A stretch of 52,081 nucleotides of DNA from Nitrospira sp. (GCA_024330925.1 JANDJK010000009.1:1-52081), one strand, 5' to 3'; positions 1-8,322 are shown, counted from the stretch's first letter. Numbers and translations: made by a program. The notes: generated by a model from the letters alone, not told the origin.

Positions 1-347
1 ATGAGGTAGGGGCCTTCGTGATGGTGAAGGGGACGGTGCCTGAGCCATGAAAGGAGACGCTCCCGGTCGGGTGCAGCTAGAACCTCGCCAATAGTGTCTT
101 GATGGCGCAACGGGAGCACGCCTTCCGCCACGGCCAGCAAAAAGAGATCGTGATTGCCAAGAACAATCTGAGCGGATGACCCGATGTCGTGGAGGTACCG
201 CAGGACTTCTAATGACTGAGGACCTCGGTTAACAAGATCACCCACCAGCCAGAGCCGATCGACGGCGGGGTGGAACGCCACTTTGCCAAGAAGGGCTTGA
301 AGAGATCGGAAACAGCCTTGTATGTCGCCGATTGCGTAAGTGGCCAT
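1..347 (-). CDS. apaH: Symmetrical bis(5'-nucleosyl)-tetraphosphatase, N-terminal part (cut by window edge)
   Basis: Translating the minus strand from the ATG at 347 gives about 115 residues with no stop before the window edge, so the C-terminal half is outside. The three metallophosphoesterase signatures appear in order: GDIQGC near residue 7, GDLVNRGP near residue 37 and GNHD near residue 64. This spacing and the NRGP form are typical of ApaH, which hydrolyses diadenosine tetraphosphate to two ADP in the cytoplasm using two metal ions. A general serine/threonine-type phosphoesterase is less likely because the sequence follows the ApaH pattern closely through the [13 protein letters not shown] segment. 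It lies just downstream of queF on the same strand, 53 bases away, so the two may be cotranscribed. Confidence 0.9.
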   Translation of the reverse strand, partial: MATYAIGDIQGCFRSLQALLGKVAFHPAVDRLWLVGDLVNRGPQSLEVLRYLHDIGSSAQIVLGNHDLFLLAVAEGVLPLRHQDTIGEVLAAPDRERLLSWLRHRPLHHHEGPYL

Positions 348-400
348 CGAGACATTCAGCAGGCACCAGCGATTCCATGTTGGAATGATACGGAACGAGC

Positions 401-847
401 CTATTGTTGGGGAGCTGCCGGTGCGCCAGTCATTGGGTTAGGGTATTTTGCTTCGATGCAGCTTGAGAGGCCACCTCGCGCGCTAAATGAGCCAGTCACT
501 TTGGCCCACACGGGCTTACAAGCCTTAACTACGTCTTGCAGGATACGATTGACGGCGTTTTCATAGAAAATGCCGAGGTTGCGGTAAGCATGTATGTACA
601 GCTTGAGTGACTTGAGCTCGAGACATTCCTTATCTGGCATATAATGAATTGTAATGGTGCCGAAGTCTGGCAGTTTGGTTTTGGGACAAATGGCCGTGTA
701 TTCGGGGATATTGATAGTGATTTCGTATCCCTTGTACTGGTTAGGGAAGGTTTCAATATCGGGGAGCGGCGCATTGATCCCGCTCTTAGCGTGGGCGTCA
801 TTATAACCTAATCGGGTCGTTTTTCTGGTCTTACTAGTCTGCGGCAT
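401..847 (-). CDS. queF: NADPH-dependent 7-cyano-7-deazaguanine (preQ0) reductase, short type
   Basis: QueF reduces the nitrile of preQ0 to the amine preQ1 in queuosine tRNA modification. The 148-residue length fits the short, YkvM-like class. The nucleophilic cysteine is Cys54 in [17 protein letters not shown], followed by the conserved Asp61, and the QueF signature ELKSLKLY is at 77-84. Where Bacillus QueF has a Phe-His-Glu triplet that contacts cofactor and substrate, this protein reads FYE (near residues 94-96), so the usual histidine is a tyrosine. The start ATG at 847 has an AAGGAGG ribosome site nine bases upstream. A promoter-like pair sits at 895-923. No other queuosine genes are in the window. 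Confidence 0.93.
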   Translation of the reverse strand: MPQTSKTRKTTRLGYNDAHAKSGINAPLPDIETFPNQYKGYEITINIPEYTAICPKTKLPDFGTITIHYMPDKECLELKSLKLYIHAYRNLGIFYENAVNRILQDVVKACKPVWAKVTGSFSARGGLSSCIEAKYPNPMTGAPAAPQQ

Positions 848-894
848 CCTGTTTTCTCCTCCTTGCGATAATCATCGTTCCGGTGGTGTTACCT

Positions 895-923
895 GAAATA
901 GGATGGTGCAGGGAGATTGTCAC
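895..923 (-). promoter_or_regulatory. Candidate sigma-70 promoter for queF
   Basis: On the minus strand, GTGACA (918-923) and TATTTC (895-900) are separated by 17 bases. Each keeps most of the consensus, and the pair sits about 50 bases upstream of the queF start. Seen by eye only; no score was computed. Confidence 0.4.
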
Positions 924-961
924 GTCATGATGACAGTCGGACGTGTAAGCCTAAGTCGTCC

Positions 962-1261
962 TCACATCTGCTTCAACCAGTCAGTCTGACCAATCTTCTC
1001 CAATTCCATGTAAAGGGTCACCCAGGGACATGGCATATCAGGGTAAACTTCACAAAATCCCCCCTTACGAACTCCTCCACAGGGCCCATATGCCATGAAC
1101 TTGGGACATTCGGCTTTCTGAGACCCATCGGGAATCGGTGGCCGTTTATGGACCCCACCAACATAGCGTCCAGCATCATCTTCGTCGGGAATGAGCACAC
1201 GGCGAATCATGATGGGGATAGTGTAAAGAGGTAAAGCCGCCATGACAATCACTCTGCCCAT
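962..1261 (-). CDS. Free-standing methylenetetrahydrofolate reductase C-terminal (MetV-like) zinc/Fe-S domain protein
   Basis: The protein is up to 99 residues and is dominated by a cysteine motif, CPKFMAYGPCGGV followed by GFCEV and MPCPW, the hallmark of the MTHFR C-terminal family. In acetogens and some other bacteria this module is a separate partner (MetV) or extension of MetF. It may carry a metal or cluster that passes electrons to MetF. No MetF is in the window, so the partner must be elsewhere or the protein has another job. The start is uncertain: the ATG at 1261 has no ribosome site, and the recognisable domain begins near the internal Met at 1210 (MIRRVLIPDEDD). It is divergent from the oxidoreductase operon that starts at 1720. 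Confidence 0.75.
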   Translation of the reverse strand: MGRVIVMAALPLYTIPIMIRRVLIPDEDDAGRYVGGVHKRPPIPDGSQKAECPKFMAYGPCGGVRKGGFCEVYPDMPCPWVTLYMELEKIGQTDWLKQM

Positions 1262-1719
1262 TTTTTATTGGGCTATCTCTTTTGATTGTGTTGCCACGCC
1301 GATACCCCGTCTGTCTTTTTTTCTCTTCGTTTTGCAGCGAGACACCTTTCACGACCCCGATAACGTCATTGCCCCGATTTTGGGGCAAAGGGCCTAGAGA
1401 CGGAATGCCCGATAGGCCTTCTTTCGCCTGCCTTGGGTCTTCTGAGAAGTTGAGTAGGACAACAACTCATTATAGTCTAGCGATGAAGGATGAATCGCCT
1501 CTTGCAATCAAGGGCGTGGTCTCCTGAGAGGGAGAGGGAAAGATTGACACTATTTTTAGGGCTTTGCTACGATGGCCCCTTGTGGTGTCGGAAGATCGGG
1601 TCACGCAACATCCTCTTCCTGTCATCCTTAGTACCGTAAAAATAGTCGCCTGGCAAAGAGGAAGTTGAGCGACGAAACCCTAACGAGCCGGCGTTCTCGG
1701 CAGATGACGGAGGTGCTCA
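1262..1719. other. Intergenic region between the MetV-like gene and the oxidoreductase operon
   Basis: About 460 bases without a supportable gene. Short open frames (for example 1282-1527 plus) have no ribosome site and unnatural composition. The right half holds the promoter candidate at 1544-1573. That leaves a leader of roughly 140 bases before the first operon gene. I see no recognisable riboswitch or strong hairpin in the leader. Confidence 0.6.
1544..1573 (+). promoter_or_regulatory. Candidate sigma-70 promoter of the 2-oxoacid:ferredoxin oxidoreductase operon
   Basis: A perfect TTGACA at 1544-1549 is followed after 18 bases by TACGAT at 1568-1573. It faces the operon beginning at 1720 and would leave an untranslated leader of about 140 bases. 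Confidence 0.5.
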
Positions 1720-2622
1720 ATGAGTCTCGACTACGTGAAATTTTCGAATGGTTTTGAAAAGTTCATGCCCAAAGAGTACCGGGATATGGTCGAACATGGT
1801 CCTTTTGGGAAAAAGGTGACCGTCTCCCAGATGGGAAGTTTTAAGGAAGTGCTTGAGGAGCATCCCATGTGTGCTGGATGCGCCATGACGCTGTTTATTC
1901 GGCTGGCGATGATTGCGTTCCCCAACCCGGAGGATACGATTACGGTTGGGACGGCCGGATGCGGACGGCTCGCGATCTCACAGGCGGCCATTCCATTTGT
2001 GTATGGCAACTACGGTGATCAGAACGGAGTAGCTAGTGGGTTATCACGTGGGTTGCGGTTGCGCTTTGGCGACAAGCCGAAAGATGTTGTGGTGATGGCC
2101 GGCGATGGAGGGACTGCAGATATCGGTCTTCAGCAGGTCCTGCATTCGTGGTTCCGCAAAGAGCGGTTCACGACGATTATGTTGGACAATGAGGTGTATG
2201 GGAATACCGGCGGCCAGGAAAGCGGGATGACCAACCGCGGTGCGGTGTTGAAAATGGCGCCACTTGGAAAGAAGTTTGAGAAGATGAACATGGTGGAGCT
2301 GGCAAAGGTGGCTGGCTGTGCTTATGTGGCGACGGTCGTTCCGAACAACCCCCGCCGGGTTGAAAGTGTAATCAAGAAAGCGGTGCTAGTGGCTCGTGAA
2401 ATCGGACCGTCCTATATTCAAGCCTATACCTCCTGTAATATCGAGTATGCGATTCCAACCGATAAAGTGATGGAAGATGCGAAAGCGGTTGAGAACGATC
2501 GGTATCAATTCCAGGAATATATTACTGATGAGGCAAAGCAGTACTTGACCGAACGATATGGCTACAAAGAGTTTCTCGCGAAGTCGGCTGCTCCCGCTGC
2601 TTCGATACCGGGGAAGGGCTGA
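1720..2622 (+). CDS. 2-oxoacid (pyruvate or 2-oxoglutarate):ferredoxin oxidoreductase, beta subunit
   Basis: This subunit binds thiamine diphosphate. The TPP motif runs from GDGGTADIGLQ (about 128-138) to LDNEVYGNTGGQ (about 155-166). Cys51, Cys54, Cys81 and a late cysteine near 239 (TSCNIEY) match the [4Fe-4S] ligands of PFOR beta subunits. The enzyme reductively carboxylates acetyl-CoA or succinyl-CoA with reduced ferredoxin, a key CO2-fixing step of the reverse TCA cycle. It is the first of five genes in the order beta-gamma-delta-epsilon-alpha, the subunit set described for Hydrogenobacter and Nitrospira. Sequence alone does not tell me whether pyruvate or 2-oxoglutarate is the substrate, so no symbol is given. 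The start has a GGAGGT ribosome site six bases upstream. Confidence 0.93.
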   Translation: MSLDYVKFSNGFEKFMPKEYRDMVEHGPFGKKVTVSQMGSFKEVLEEHPMCAGCAMTLFIRLAMIAFPNPEDTITVGTAGCGRLAISQAAIPFVYGNYGDQNGVASGLSRGLRLRFGDKPKDVVVMAGDGGTADIGLQQVLHSWFRKERFTTIMLDNEVYGNTGGQESGMTNRGAVLKMAPLGKKFEKMNMVELAKVAGCAYVATVVPNNPRRVESVIKKAVLVAREIGPSYIQAYTSCNIEYAIPTDKVMEDAKAVENDRYQFQEYITDEAKQYLTERYGYKEFLAKSAAPAASIPGKG

Positions 2623-2651
2623 GCGAGCGTCTCTTTGGAAGGAGGTCGATA

Positions 2652-3371
2652 ATGGCAAGGCGATTTAACATTCGAATGGCAGGGGTTGGGGGACAAGGTG
2701 TTGTGACGGCCTCCCATATCCTGAGCACGGCGGTCATCAATGCGGGCGGTGAGAGCACCATTGTTCCCTTTTATGGATCAGAGAAACGGATGGCGCCGGT
2801 TGAAAGCTATGTACGGGTCTCTGACGAGCCAATTTACGAAATCGGGGAGATCACCTTTCCCCATATCATCATCATCTTCCATCCGCAAGTCATTACTCAT
2901 GGAAAGTCCTATACGATGCCGTTTTATTATGGGTTGAAGGAAGACGGCATTGCCTTGATCAATCATGACGGGCCTATGAAGCTCCAGGCGGATCAAGCAC
3001 GGGAGTTGGAAGAACGACGTGCGAAACTGTACTACATCCCGGCGACGAAGATCTCATTGGAAGTCTCGGGAATGGACCTAGCGACGAACATGGCGTTAGT
3101 CGGCTGCATTGGAGCTATTACTGGTTTGACCAATATGCAGGCGCTGGAACAGGCTGTAAAAGATCGGTTTTTAGGCAAGGGGTTTGTTGTATCCGGTGGG
3201 ACAGCGGCTCTGGACAGTGTGGTGGAGCGGAAGTTCAAAAAGAAGCAGGAGCTGATAGAAAAAAATGTGGCTGTCATGCGGGCGGCATGGAATTATGCCG
3301 TCGATCATGGATGGGCTGCCAAGGGTGTTCAACGAGCCGAGGAACCAGTGGCTGCGGCCGTAACGGCGTAA
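2652..3371 (+). CDS. 2-oxoacid:ferredoxin oxidoreductase, gamma subunit
   Basis: A 239-residue protein of the POR gamma domain family. It opens with the typical MAGVGGQGVVTASHIL nucleotide/CoA-region glycine motif, followed by EKRMAPVESYVRVSD, which corresponds to the conserved region near the CoA site in other gamma subunits. It begins 29 bases after the beta gene behind an AAGGAGG site and is followed nine bases later by the delta gene, so all are surely one transcript. The C-terminal 30 residues are alanine- and lysine-rich and probably disordered. Confidence 0.93.
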   Translation: MARRFNIRMAGVGGQGVVTASHILSTAVINAGGESTIVPFYGSEKRMAPVESYVRVSDEPIYEIGEITFPHIIIIFHPQVITHGKSYTMPFYYGLKEDGIALINHDGPMKLQADQARELEERRAKLYYIPATKISLEVSGMDLATNMALVGCIGAITGLTNMQALEQAVKDRFLGKGFVVSGGTAALDSVVERKFKKKQELIEKNVAVMRAAWNYAVDHGWAAKGVQRAEEPVAAAVTA

Positions 3372-3380
3372 AGGAGTATT

Positions 3381-3704
3381 ATGTATCTTGTTGCCGACAT
3401 TAACGTGGAAATCTGTGCTGCCAAGAACTGTAAGCTCTGCACCCAGTATTGTCCCGAGGCCAATACCATCCTGTATAGTGACGAACTGGGGAAAGACAAA
3501 GGATTCAAGTACGGATCGGCTTATGTCGCTGTGGATCGGTGCAAAGGGTGTGCTCAGTGTGTGTGGGTCTGCGACAATATGGCGAAAAATCATGCAATTA
3601 AGATGGTCATGATTGATCAATTGCCACAGGCAGCCTTGACAGAAAATATTACCTATGGAGAGAAAAGCACCACAGCTGTTCTGACAAGCCCGGTTGTTGG
3701 GTAA
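3381..3704 (+). CDS. 2-oxoacid:ferredoxin oxidoreductase, delta (2x[4Fe-4S] ferredoxin-like) subunit
   Basis: A 107-residue polyferredoxin. The first cluster motif uses Cys12, Cys17, Cys20 and Cys24 (C-x4-C-x2-C-x3-CP, one residue longer than the classic spacing). The second uses Cys54, Cys57, Cys60 and Cys64. The role is electron transfer between the TPP site and external ferredoxin. It has a good AAAGGAG site upstream. About 35 residues follow the second cluster and match nothing I recognise. Confidence 0.92.
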   Translation: MYLVADINVEICAAKNCKLCTQYCPEANTILYSDELGKDKGFKYGSAYVAVDRCKGCAQCVWVCDNMAKNHAIKMVMIDQLPQAALTENITYGEKSTTAVLTSPVVG

Positions 3705-3759
3705 AGTCTCTCATTGTGTAAACACGGAGTTGTTTGAGAGCGGAAAGGGGAAAACTGGC

Positions 3760-4521
3760 GTGGCGACGACACAAGATACACGAGAACGCATCATTGTACC
3801 AGGACCGGCAGGTTTTCATCCGCCGTCGGCGGCGCAATTGGGGGTAACATTGCCGGAGCCAGGCCAAGGATTGTATTACGGCTTGCTGGAGTCTGAGGAA
3901 GTTGTTATCGAAGAGATGGCGAGAAAGATGCTCACCAGCCAGAATCCAACGATCTTCCCAGGACCTCTGATTCTCTGGGCGTGGAACGAGCATGCAGTGG
4001 AAAAGGCCAGGGCGACGCTAGAGATCGCCGCTCAAATTCCGGAAGTCATGATCATTCCTATGCCCGATTACCGGCCCAAATACCCCAAAATTGATCCGGA
4101 AGAGGTCATTAATCCAAATCATCCCAATCTCACGATTTGGGGGAATAAGATTGAGGCCTGTATCTTTGTGGGAGTGCACTGTCACTATGCGAACCTGACG
4201 CTGAAAATGATCCGCGCGGGGACAAATTGCTGTACGATGGCGATTTGTGCCGAGCAGGGACATGAAGACGCGATGTTAAGTATTCGTGATGCGGATACTG
4301 CGAAATTGCGGCGGGTGGCACAGATCTTTAAGCGTGTTCGTGAAGAGATGGGTATCAAGCTTCCGGAGAATGGGGAGAATGTGCGGTTTACGGGTACGCA
4401 ATCGAGGGTTCATGGCGGTAAAACCCACACCAATCCTCTCGCGTTTGTACCGACTCCGGATGGAGCGGGCAGCGCGGCGAGGTTTGGGCATACTGCCGAA
4501 CAGATGATGCGGGAAGGATAA
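3760..4521 (+). CDS. 2-oxoacid:ferredoxin oxidoreductase, epsilon-type subunit (CO dehydrogenase beta/ACS epsilon-like)
   Basis: The fourth operon gene encodes about 253 residues. The middle (roughly 70-190) looks like the CO dehydrogenase beta/acetyl-CoA synthase epsilon fold, with LTIWGNKIEACIFVGVHCHY and a following NCCTMAICAEQGHED stretch. Five-subunit oxidoreductases of autotrophs carry such an extra subunit of unknown role; its presence supports the five-subunit class rather than the four-subunit archaeal type. I chose the GTG at 3760, which has an AAAGGGG site nine bases upstream. The longer frame from TTG at 3694 has no ribosome site and would overlap the delta gene. The C-terminal 50 residues are low in structure. 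The alpha gene follows after 38 bases. Confidence 0.8.
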   Translation: MATTQDTRERIIVPGPAGFHPPSAAQLGVTLPEPGQGLYYGLLESEEVVIEEMARKMLTSQNPTIFPGPLILWAWNEHAVEKARATLEIAAQIPEVMIIPMPDYRPKYPKIDPEEVINPNHPNLTIWGNKIEACIFVGVHCHYANLTLKMIRAGTNCCTMAICAEQGHEDAMLSIRDADTAKLRRVAQIFKRVREEMGIKLPENGENVRFTGTQSRVHGGKTHTNPLAFVPTPDGAGSAARFGHTAEQMMREG

Positions 4522-4559
4522 AGGCCGGGCGGCGACGCTCGAACTAGTCAAGAGGTGCA

Positions 4560-5897
4560 ATGATGAGCGAAACCGAAGTCAAAACCAATCCCCAGGGTGA
4601 TCCCATCGTCGGTGTTGCGACTCCCAAGACGGAAGTGAGGAAGGACCCTCATGCGGAGGCCAAAAAGCAGCGGGTCGTGACGCCCGAGTATATGTTCTTT
4701 GAAGCTCCGCGAACCAGGGAGTTTATCACCGGCAGCGAAGCGGCGAAGGAAGCTATTCGACGATCGAACGTGGACCTTGCTATCGCTTACCCTATTACCC
4801 CTCAGTCTGAGACGATGCAACTGGTGGGTGTGCTTTATGGGGAGGGGTATGTCAAGGAATACTATCGAGGTGAGGAAGAAGTGGGGGTAATGGCAGCGAT
4901 TGCTGGAGGGTCCAGAGCCGGCGTACGTTGCTTTACCGCCACGGCGGGGCCTGGCACCTTGCGAGGCTTAGAGGGTATCGCTTCTTGGCCAGGTCATCGG
5001 CTACCGGCTGTAGCATTGTTTACCTGTCGGGTTGTCAATGCACCGTTGGCCATTCAGCCGGACAATGTAGAAATGGCCTACCTGATCAATTGCGGGATGA
5101 TCGTACTACATGCGGAAAACCAGCAGGATGTGTTCGATTTTATTATGGCTGGATTTGTAATCGGTGAGAAAAATGATGTCACCTTGCCGGTGGGCGTTTG
5201 TTGCGATGGCTTTTTTGTCACCCACGCGCGGGGTTACGTGCGGATGCAGGATCGAGGAATCAAATTGCCTCCGCGCGATCCTTGGCGAGGGGCTGTTCCT
5301 GTGTTGGATGCGGAAAACCCTCCAGCTCGGTTGTCTCGTGATGCCCCAGTTCAGAAATCGAACTTTATGGCGTATAACATCCATGCTGTCTGGCAGCAAG
5401 AAGTCTGGGCAGCCGTTGAGCGGTCGCGCAAATACATTACCCGTTACCTTGGGGGGCTCTTGACAGCAGAGAATGTCGAAGACGCCGATGCTGTAATTAT
5501 TGCTTCGGGAAGTGCGGTGGCTCAGTCCCGTGAGGCGGTGCGCCTCTGTAAGGAGAAGGGATTCAATGTCGGGCTGATCAAAATTCGGTCAATACGGCCG
5601 TTCCCGACAAAAGAGTTACGGGAGCTCTGCGCCAAGGCCAAACTGATCGTGGTGCCCGAATTTAATTATATCGGCTGGTTGGCGCGCGAGGTGGCCACGG
5701 CGATCTACGGCTACTCCAGGGCTCGAATCATTGGAGGGCCTCGGGTGTATGGTGGTCAGTCCATGCCGGTGGAATTGATCGTCGATGAGGTGGAATCTGG
5801 CTTGACCGGGAAAAAATCCTCCAACGTGGCCTTATCGCAAATCATGGGAGGAATGGTCAATCCCGAAGAGGTAGCGCACTTCATGCGAAGCATCTAA
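4560..5897 (+). CDS. 2-oxoacid:ferredoxin oxidoreductase, alpha subunit
   Basis: A 445-residue subunit. After a roughly 50-residue variable N-terminus comes the pyrimidine-binding domain: GSEAAKEAIRRS, then AYPITPQSETMQL and the conserved ATAGPGTLRGLEGI. The C-terminal half is the PFOR domain II, starting near ADAVIIASGSAVAQSREAV (about 303) and including GLIKIRSIRPFP. Together with beta it forms the catalytic heterodimer that makes or cleaves the acyl-CoA. Two adjacent ATGs (4560 and 4563) follow an AAGAGG site and either could be used. Last gene of the operon, followed by a hairpin terminator. Confidence 0.93.
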   Translation: MMSETEVKTNPQGDPIVGVATPKTEVRKDPHAEAKKQRVVTPEYMFFEAPRTREFITGSEAAKEAIRRSNVDLAIAYPITPQSETMQLVGVLYGEGYVKEYYRGEEEVGVMAAIAGGSRAGVRCFTATAGPGTLRGLEGIASWPGHRLPAVALFTCRVVNAPLAIQPDNVEMAYLINCGMIVLHAENQQDVFDFIMAGFVIGEKNDVTLPVGVCCDGFFVTHARGYVRMQDRGIKLPPRDPWRGAVPVLDAENPPARLSRDAPVQKSNFMAYNIHAVWQQEVWAAVERSRKYITRYLGGLLTAENVEDADAVIIASGSAVAQSREAVRLCKEKGFNVGLIKIRSIRPFPTKELRELCAKAKLIVVPEFNYIGWLAREVATAIYGYSRARIIGGPRVYGGQSMPVELIVDEVESGLTGKKSSNVALSQIMGGMVNPEEVAHFMRSI

Positions 5898-5928
5898 TCA
5901 ACGGTCTGCGAAGCGTGGTGGTGCTCAC

Positions 5929-5960
5929 GGGCCTGGTCGGGTGGACCGTCCAGGCCTTTT
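5929..5960 (+). terminator. Rho-independent terminator of the oxidoreductase operon
   Basis: GGCCTGG at 5930-5936 pairs with CCAGGCC at 5950-5956 across a 13-base loop, followed directly by TTTT (5957-5960). It starts about 30 bases after the alpha-subunit stop codon. Confidence 0.7.
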
Positions 5961-6009
5961 CATTTGGGGTGGGTAAAGATGAATTAAGCAGGGTAGGTAT
6001 TCCCCTCTG

Positions 6010-6258
6010 CTAGCCTTGGAAGTTGTCCTCGATCATCTCGTCGCTGGTCGGCATGCCATGGGCCACGTACTTGGCATAGGACAAGTAAATCGCTGCGCTG
6101 TCAGTCATGGCCTTTGAGCCTGCGGTCAGGCGGACTACTCTGTCGGATCCAGGCGGCTCAATGTTTTGGAGCATTGTCACGTGCTCATGCAGCAAGCGGG
6201 TGTACCGTTCAACGGCGGCTTCAAGCTCTTTGTAAGCTTGTAAGATCTCTTCCGTCAT
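6010..6258 (-). CDS. Small hypothetical protein, probable helical
   Basis: An 82-residue acidic protein I do not recognise. It opens MTEEILQAYKELEAAVERY and keeps heptad-like spacing of Leu/Val/Ile for about 45 residues, suggesting a helical hairpin or short coiled coil. A second helix around AAIYLSYAKYVAHGMP follows. The start at 6258 is set by an AAGGAGG site eight bases upstream; the longer frame to 6285 would begin inside the promoter region. No signal peptide and no cysteine. It is divergent from the Rsm22-type gene, with starts only 39 bases apart. Confidence 0.7.
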   Translation of the reverse strand: MTEEILQAYKELEAAVERYTRLLHEHVTMLQNIEPPGSDRVVRLTAGSKAMTDSAAIYLSYAKYVAHGMPTSDEMIEDNFQG

Positions 6259-6280
6259 AGTTGTCCTCCTTCGTACCACC

Positions 6281-6310
6281 AGCATACACTAGCCCTATGC
6301 GCTGCCTCAA
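6281..6310 (-). promoter_or_regulatory. Candidate promoter for the 82-residue minus-strand protein
   Basis: On the minus strand, TTGAGG (6305-6310) and TATGCT (6281-6286) are 18 bases apart, about 20 bases before the strong ribosome site of the gene starting at 6258. It overlaps the proposed start of the divergent gene at 6297. Confidence 0.4.
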
Positions 6311-7487
6311 TGTAGCAAGGGTGTCTCAGTCAGTTCTTGACGCGATCGAACGGGGGGGTTCCCACCTGACCGTTGCCTCGACAGACGTTTACGAAGCCGT
6401 CCGTGAGTTGTCGCATCTATTTACTCGACAGCGGGAGGAATTGCCCGGCGACTATCTCGAACACCCGCGATGGCTTGCCGCCTATGTTCATTATTTCCTG
6501 CCCGTGAATCTCGCGAAGATCCAGACCTTGCTTGATGAAATCCCAAGACCCGACTTTACGCAACCAATGCGTGTGCTGGACATCGGCTCTGGCCCGGGAA
6601 CCGGGCCTCTGGCGGTTGTGGATTGGTGGTGGTCTCATCGGCCCCGTGGGTGTCTGTCCGTTGTGGCGGTGGATCAGTCGAGACACGCGCTACATCTCAC
6701 GAGCTTGATGTGGGATGCCTTTTGTCGTGGAGGTCCGAGAGGACAGGTGTTGTTGCATACACACAACCATGTGCTGGACGGGTGGCAAGACTGTTCAGAG
6801 ATCTTATCGGAAGGGGAATTTGATCTCATCATTGTGGCAAATAGCTTGAGTGAAATAACTGCCAGGTATCAGGAGCCAACCAGGACGATTGCGGAAGGAT
6901 CGGAGTTTTTGGCGGCTCTTCTGAAAAGGCTGGCCCGAGACGGCACGTTGATGGTGGTGGAGCCTGCCTTGCGGGTGACATCGCGGATGCTTCATCGCAT
7001 CCGTAATCGCTTGCTCGAAATGGGAATATGCACGATCTATAGTCCCTGTCTGCATGACAGGAACTGTCCGGCTCTAGATCATCCTAACGACTGGTGCCAC
7101 GAAGAACGACCATGGGATCCCCCTCAGTCCATTCGTGAGATCGATATGGCAGTTGGGTTCATCAAGGATGCCCTCAAATTCTCGTATCTGCTCCTTCGCA
7201 AGGATGGGAAGACCATTGTGGCACGACAATCAACCACGTATCGTGTTGTAAGCGAGCTGAGAGTGTTGAAGGGCGAAAAGCGGGCTTGGGTGTGCAATGA
7301 ACAGGGGCGCTTCGAGGTTGGGCGGTTAGATCGCCTGGTTTCACCGCAAAACGCCGCCTTCGATGAAATCCAGAGAGGGGATGTTGTGTACATCGAACAG
7401 CTTCATCGTCGAACGCGGCAGGGAACACTTTCGTCGTTGGCTCGAATTGATCGAGAGGCAATGGTCAGCATTGTGCGAGGAATCTAA
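6297..7487 (+). CDS. Rsm22-family SAM-dependent methyltransferase (small ribosomal subunit associated)
   Basis: About 396 residues. A Rossmann methyltransferase core begins at VLDIGSGPGTG (about residue 95), followed by VVAVDQSRHAL. The family mark is the cysteine cluster YSPCLHDRNCPAL plus NDWCHEERPW (about 250-275), which in Rsm22/METTL17 proteins holds a [4Fe-4S] cluster. The C-terminal domain with FSYLLLRKDGK and a small beta-rich tail is also typical. Eukaryotic relatives bind the mitochondrial ribosomal small subunit during assembly; the bacterial role is inferred by analogy. I chose ATG 6297 over the upstream TTG at 6261, which overlaps the ribosome site of the divergent gene. No clear ribosome site is visible. 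Confidence 0.82.
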   Translation: MRCLNVARVSQSVLDAIERGGSHLTVASTDVYEAVRELSHLFTRQREELPGDYLEHPRWLAAYVHYFLPVNLAKIQTLLDEIPRPDFTQPMRVLDIGSGPGTGPLAVVDWWWSHRPRGCLSVVAVDQSRHALHLTSLMWDAFCRGGPRGQVLLHTHNHVLDGWQDCSEILSEGEFDLIIVANSLSEITARYQEPTRTIAEGSEFLAALLKRLARDGTLMVVEPALRVTSRMLHRIRNRLLEMGICTIYSPCLHDRNCPALDHPNDWCHEERPWDPPQSIREIDMAVGFIKDALKFSYLLLRKDGKTIVARQSTTYRVVSELRVLKGEKRAWVCNEQGRFEVGRLDRLVSPQNAAFDEIQRGDVVYIEQLHRRTRQGTLSSLARIDREAMVSIVRGI

Positions 7488-7567
7488 GACTGTGGGGCGG
7501 GAGATCACATGGAGGTTCCTTGCCTGGGCTTATGTCAGGAAGGATCAGACAAGAGGAAAGGAAGGGG

Positions 7568-8272
7568 ATGTCGGTGAAACCGAGTCAGTATCTTCATGCC
7601 GTCTATCGCGCCTTTTTGTCTCCAGCCAAGCCCAAGCGATCTTACGCTCAATATGGTGAAGACTTACTGATCAACCTAGCCCTTTCTAATGGAAAGGCTC
7701 CCGGCTTTTATGTCGATGTGGGATGCCATCATCCACGGCGAGGGTCAAATACCTATGGCCTATATCGAAATGGTTGGCGAGGATTGTTGATCGATGTGGA
7801 AGAGGTCAAGGTGCTGGCTTGCCAGCTCAGGCGGAGAAGAGATCGGGCTGTCGTTGCGGCAGTGAGCGACCGCGAACATGATGCGGCGATTTATAGTCCT
7901 GGTACCTTCTCAACCAACACTACCCTTAACCTGTCGTCAGTTGCTCGCCCTGACCTCTACCGGCTCGTTGGACATACAGTAACGACTACCTTGACTCGGC
8001 TTTTGGATGATCATCACGTACCGCCAGATTTTGAATTGCTTAGCGTTGATGTGGAAGGGATGGATTATGAGGTTATCAAGGGATTGGATCTTCAACGGTA
8101 CAAACCCCATGTGATCTGTATCGAGAATTGGGAGGCCCGTAAAGGGATTGAGGCTGTGTTATCAAGTGCCATGCATCGGTTGCTGACCGAGCGCTGCTAT
8201 TCCTTGAGTGGATGGGCTGGGCTCTCGACGATCTACAAGCGGGTGCCAGAGAACATGGGAGCTGGTGGTTGA
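7568..8272 (+). CDS. FkbM-family methyltransferase
   Basis: A 234-residue protein with the FkbM methyltransferase pattern: SYAQYGEDLLI near residue 25, the SAM-binding FYVDVGCHHP (about 47-56), and the late SVDVEGMDYEVIKGLD block (about 159-174). The family O-methylates sugars or small molecules; the substrate here is unknown. The start at 7568 follows an AAGGAAGGGG tract and is preferred over the ATG at 7520, which lacks one. It lies 80 bases downstream of the Rsm22-type gene. An isolated FkbM gene with no sugar cluster around it gives no hint of substrate. Confidence 0.82.
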   Translation: MSVKPSQYLHAVYRAFLSPAKPKRSYAQYGEDLLINLALSNGKAPGFYVDVGCHHPRRGSNTYGLYRNGWRGLLIDVEEVKVLACQLRRRRDRAVVAAVSDREHDAAIYSPGTFSTNTTLNLSSVARPDLYRLVGHTVTTTLTRLLDDHHVPPDFELLSVDVEGMDYEVIKGLDLQRYKPHVICIENWEARKGIEAVLSSAMHRLLTERCYSLSGWAGLSTIYKRVPENMGAGG

Positions 8273-8322
8273 ACAATACTGGGACATGAGGGGATCTGGT
8301 ACAGAATTGGAGAGGTGCGGAA

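Noticed and set aside
3694..3759. Longer N-terminus for the epsilon-type subunit
   Set aside because: Begins with TTG without a ribosome site and overlaps the delta gene; GTG 3760 has AAAGGGG at good spacing.
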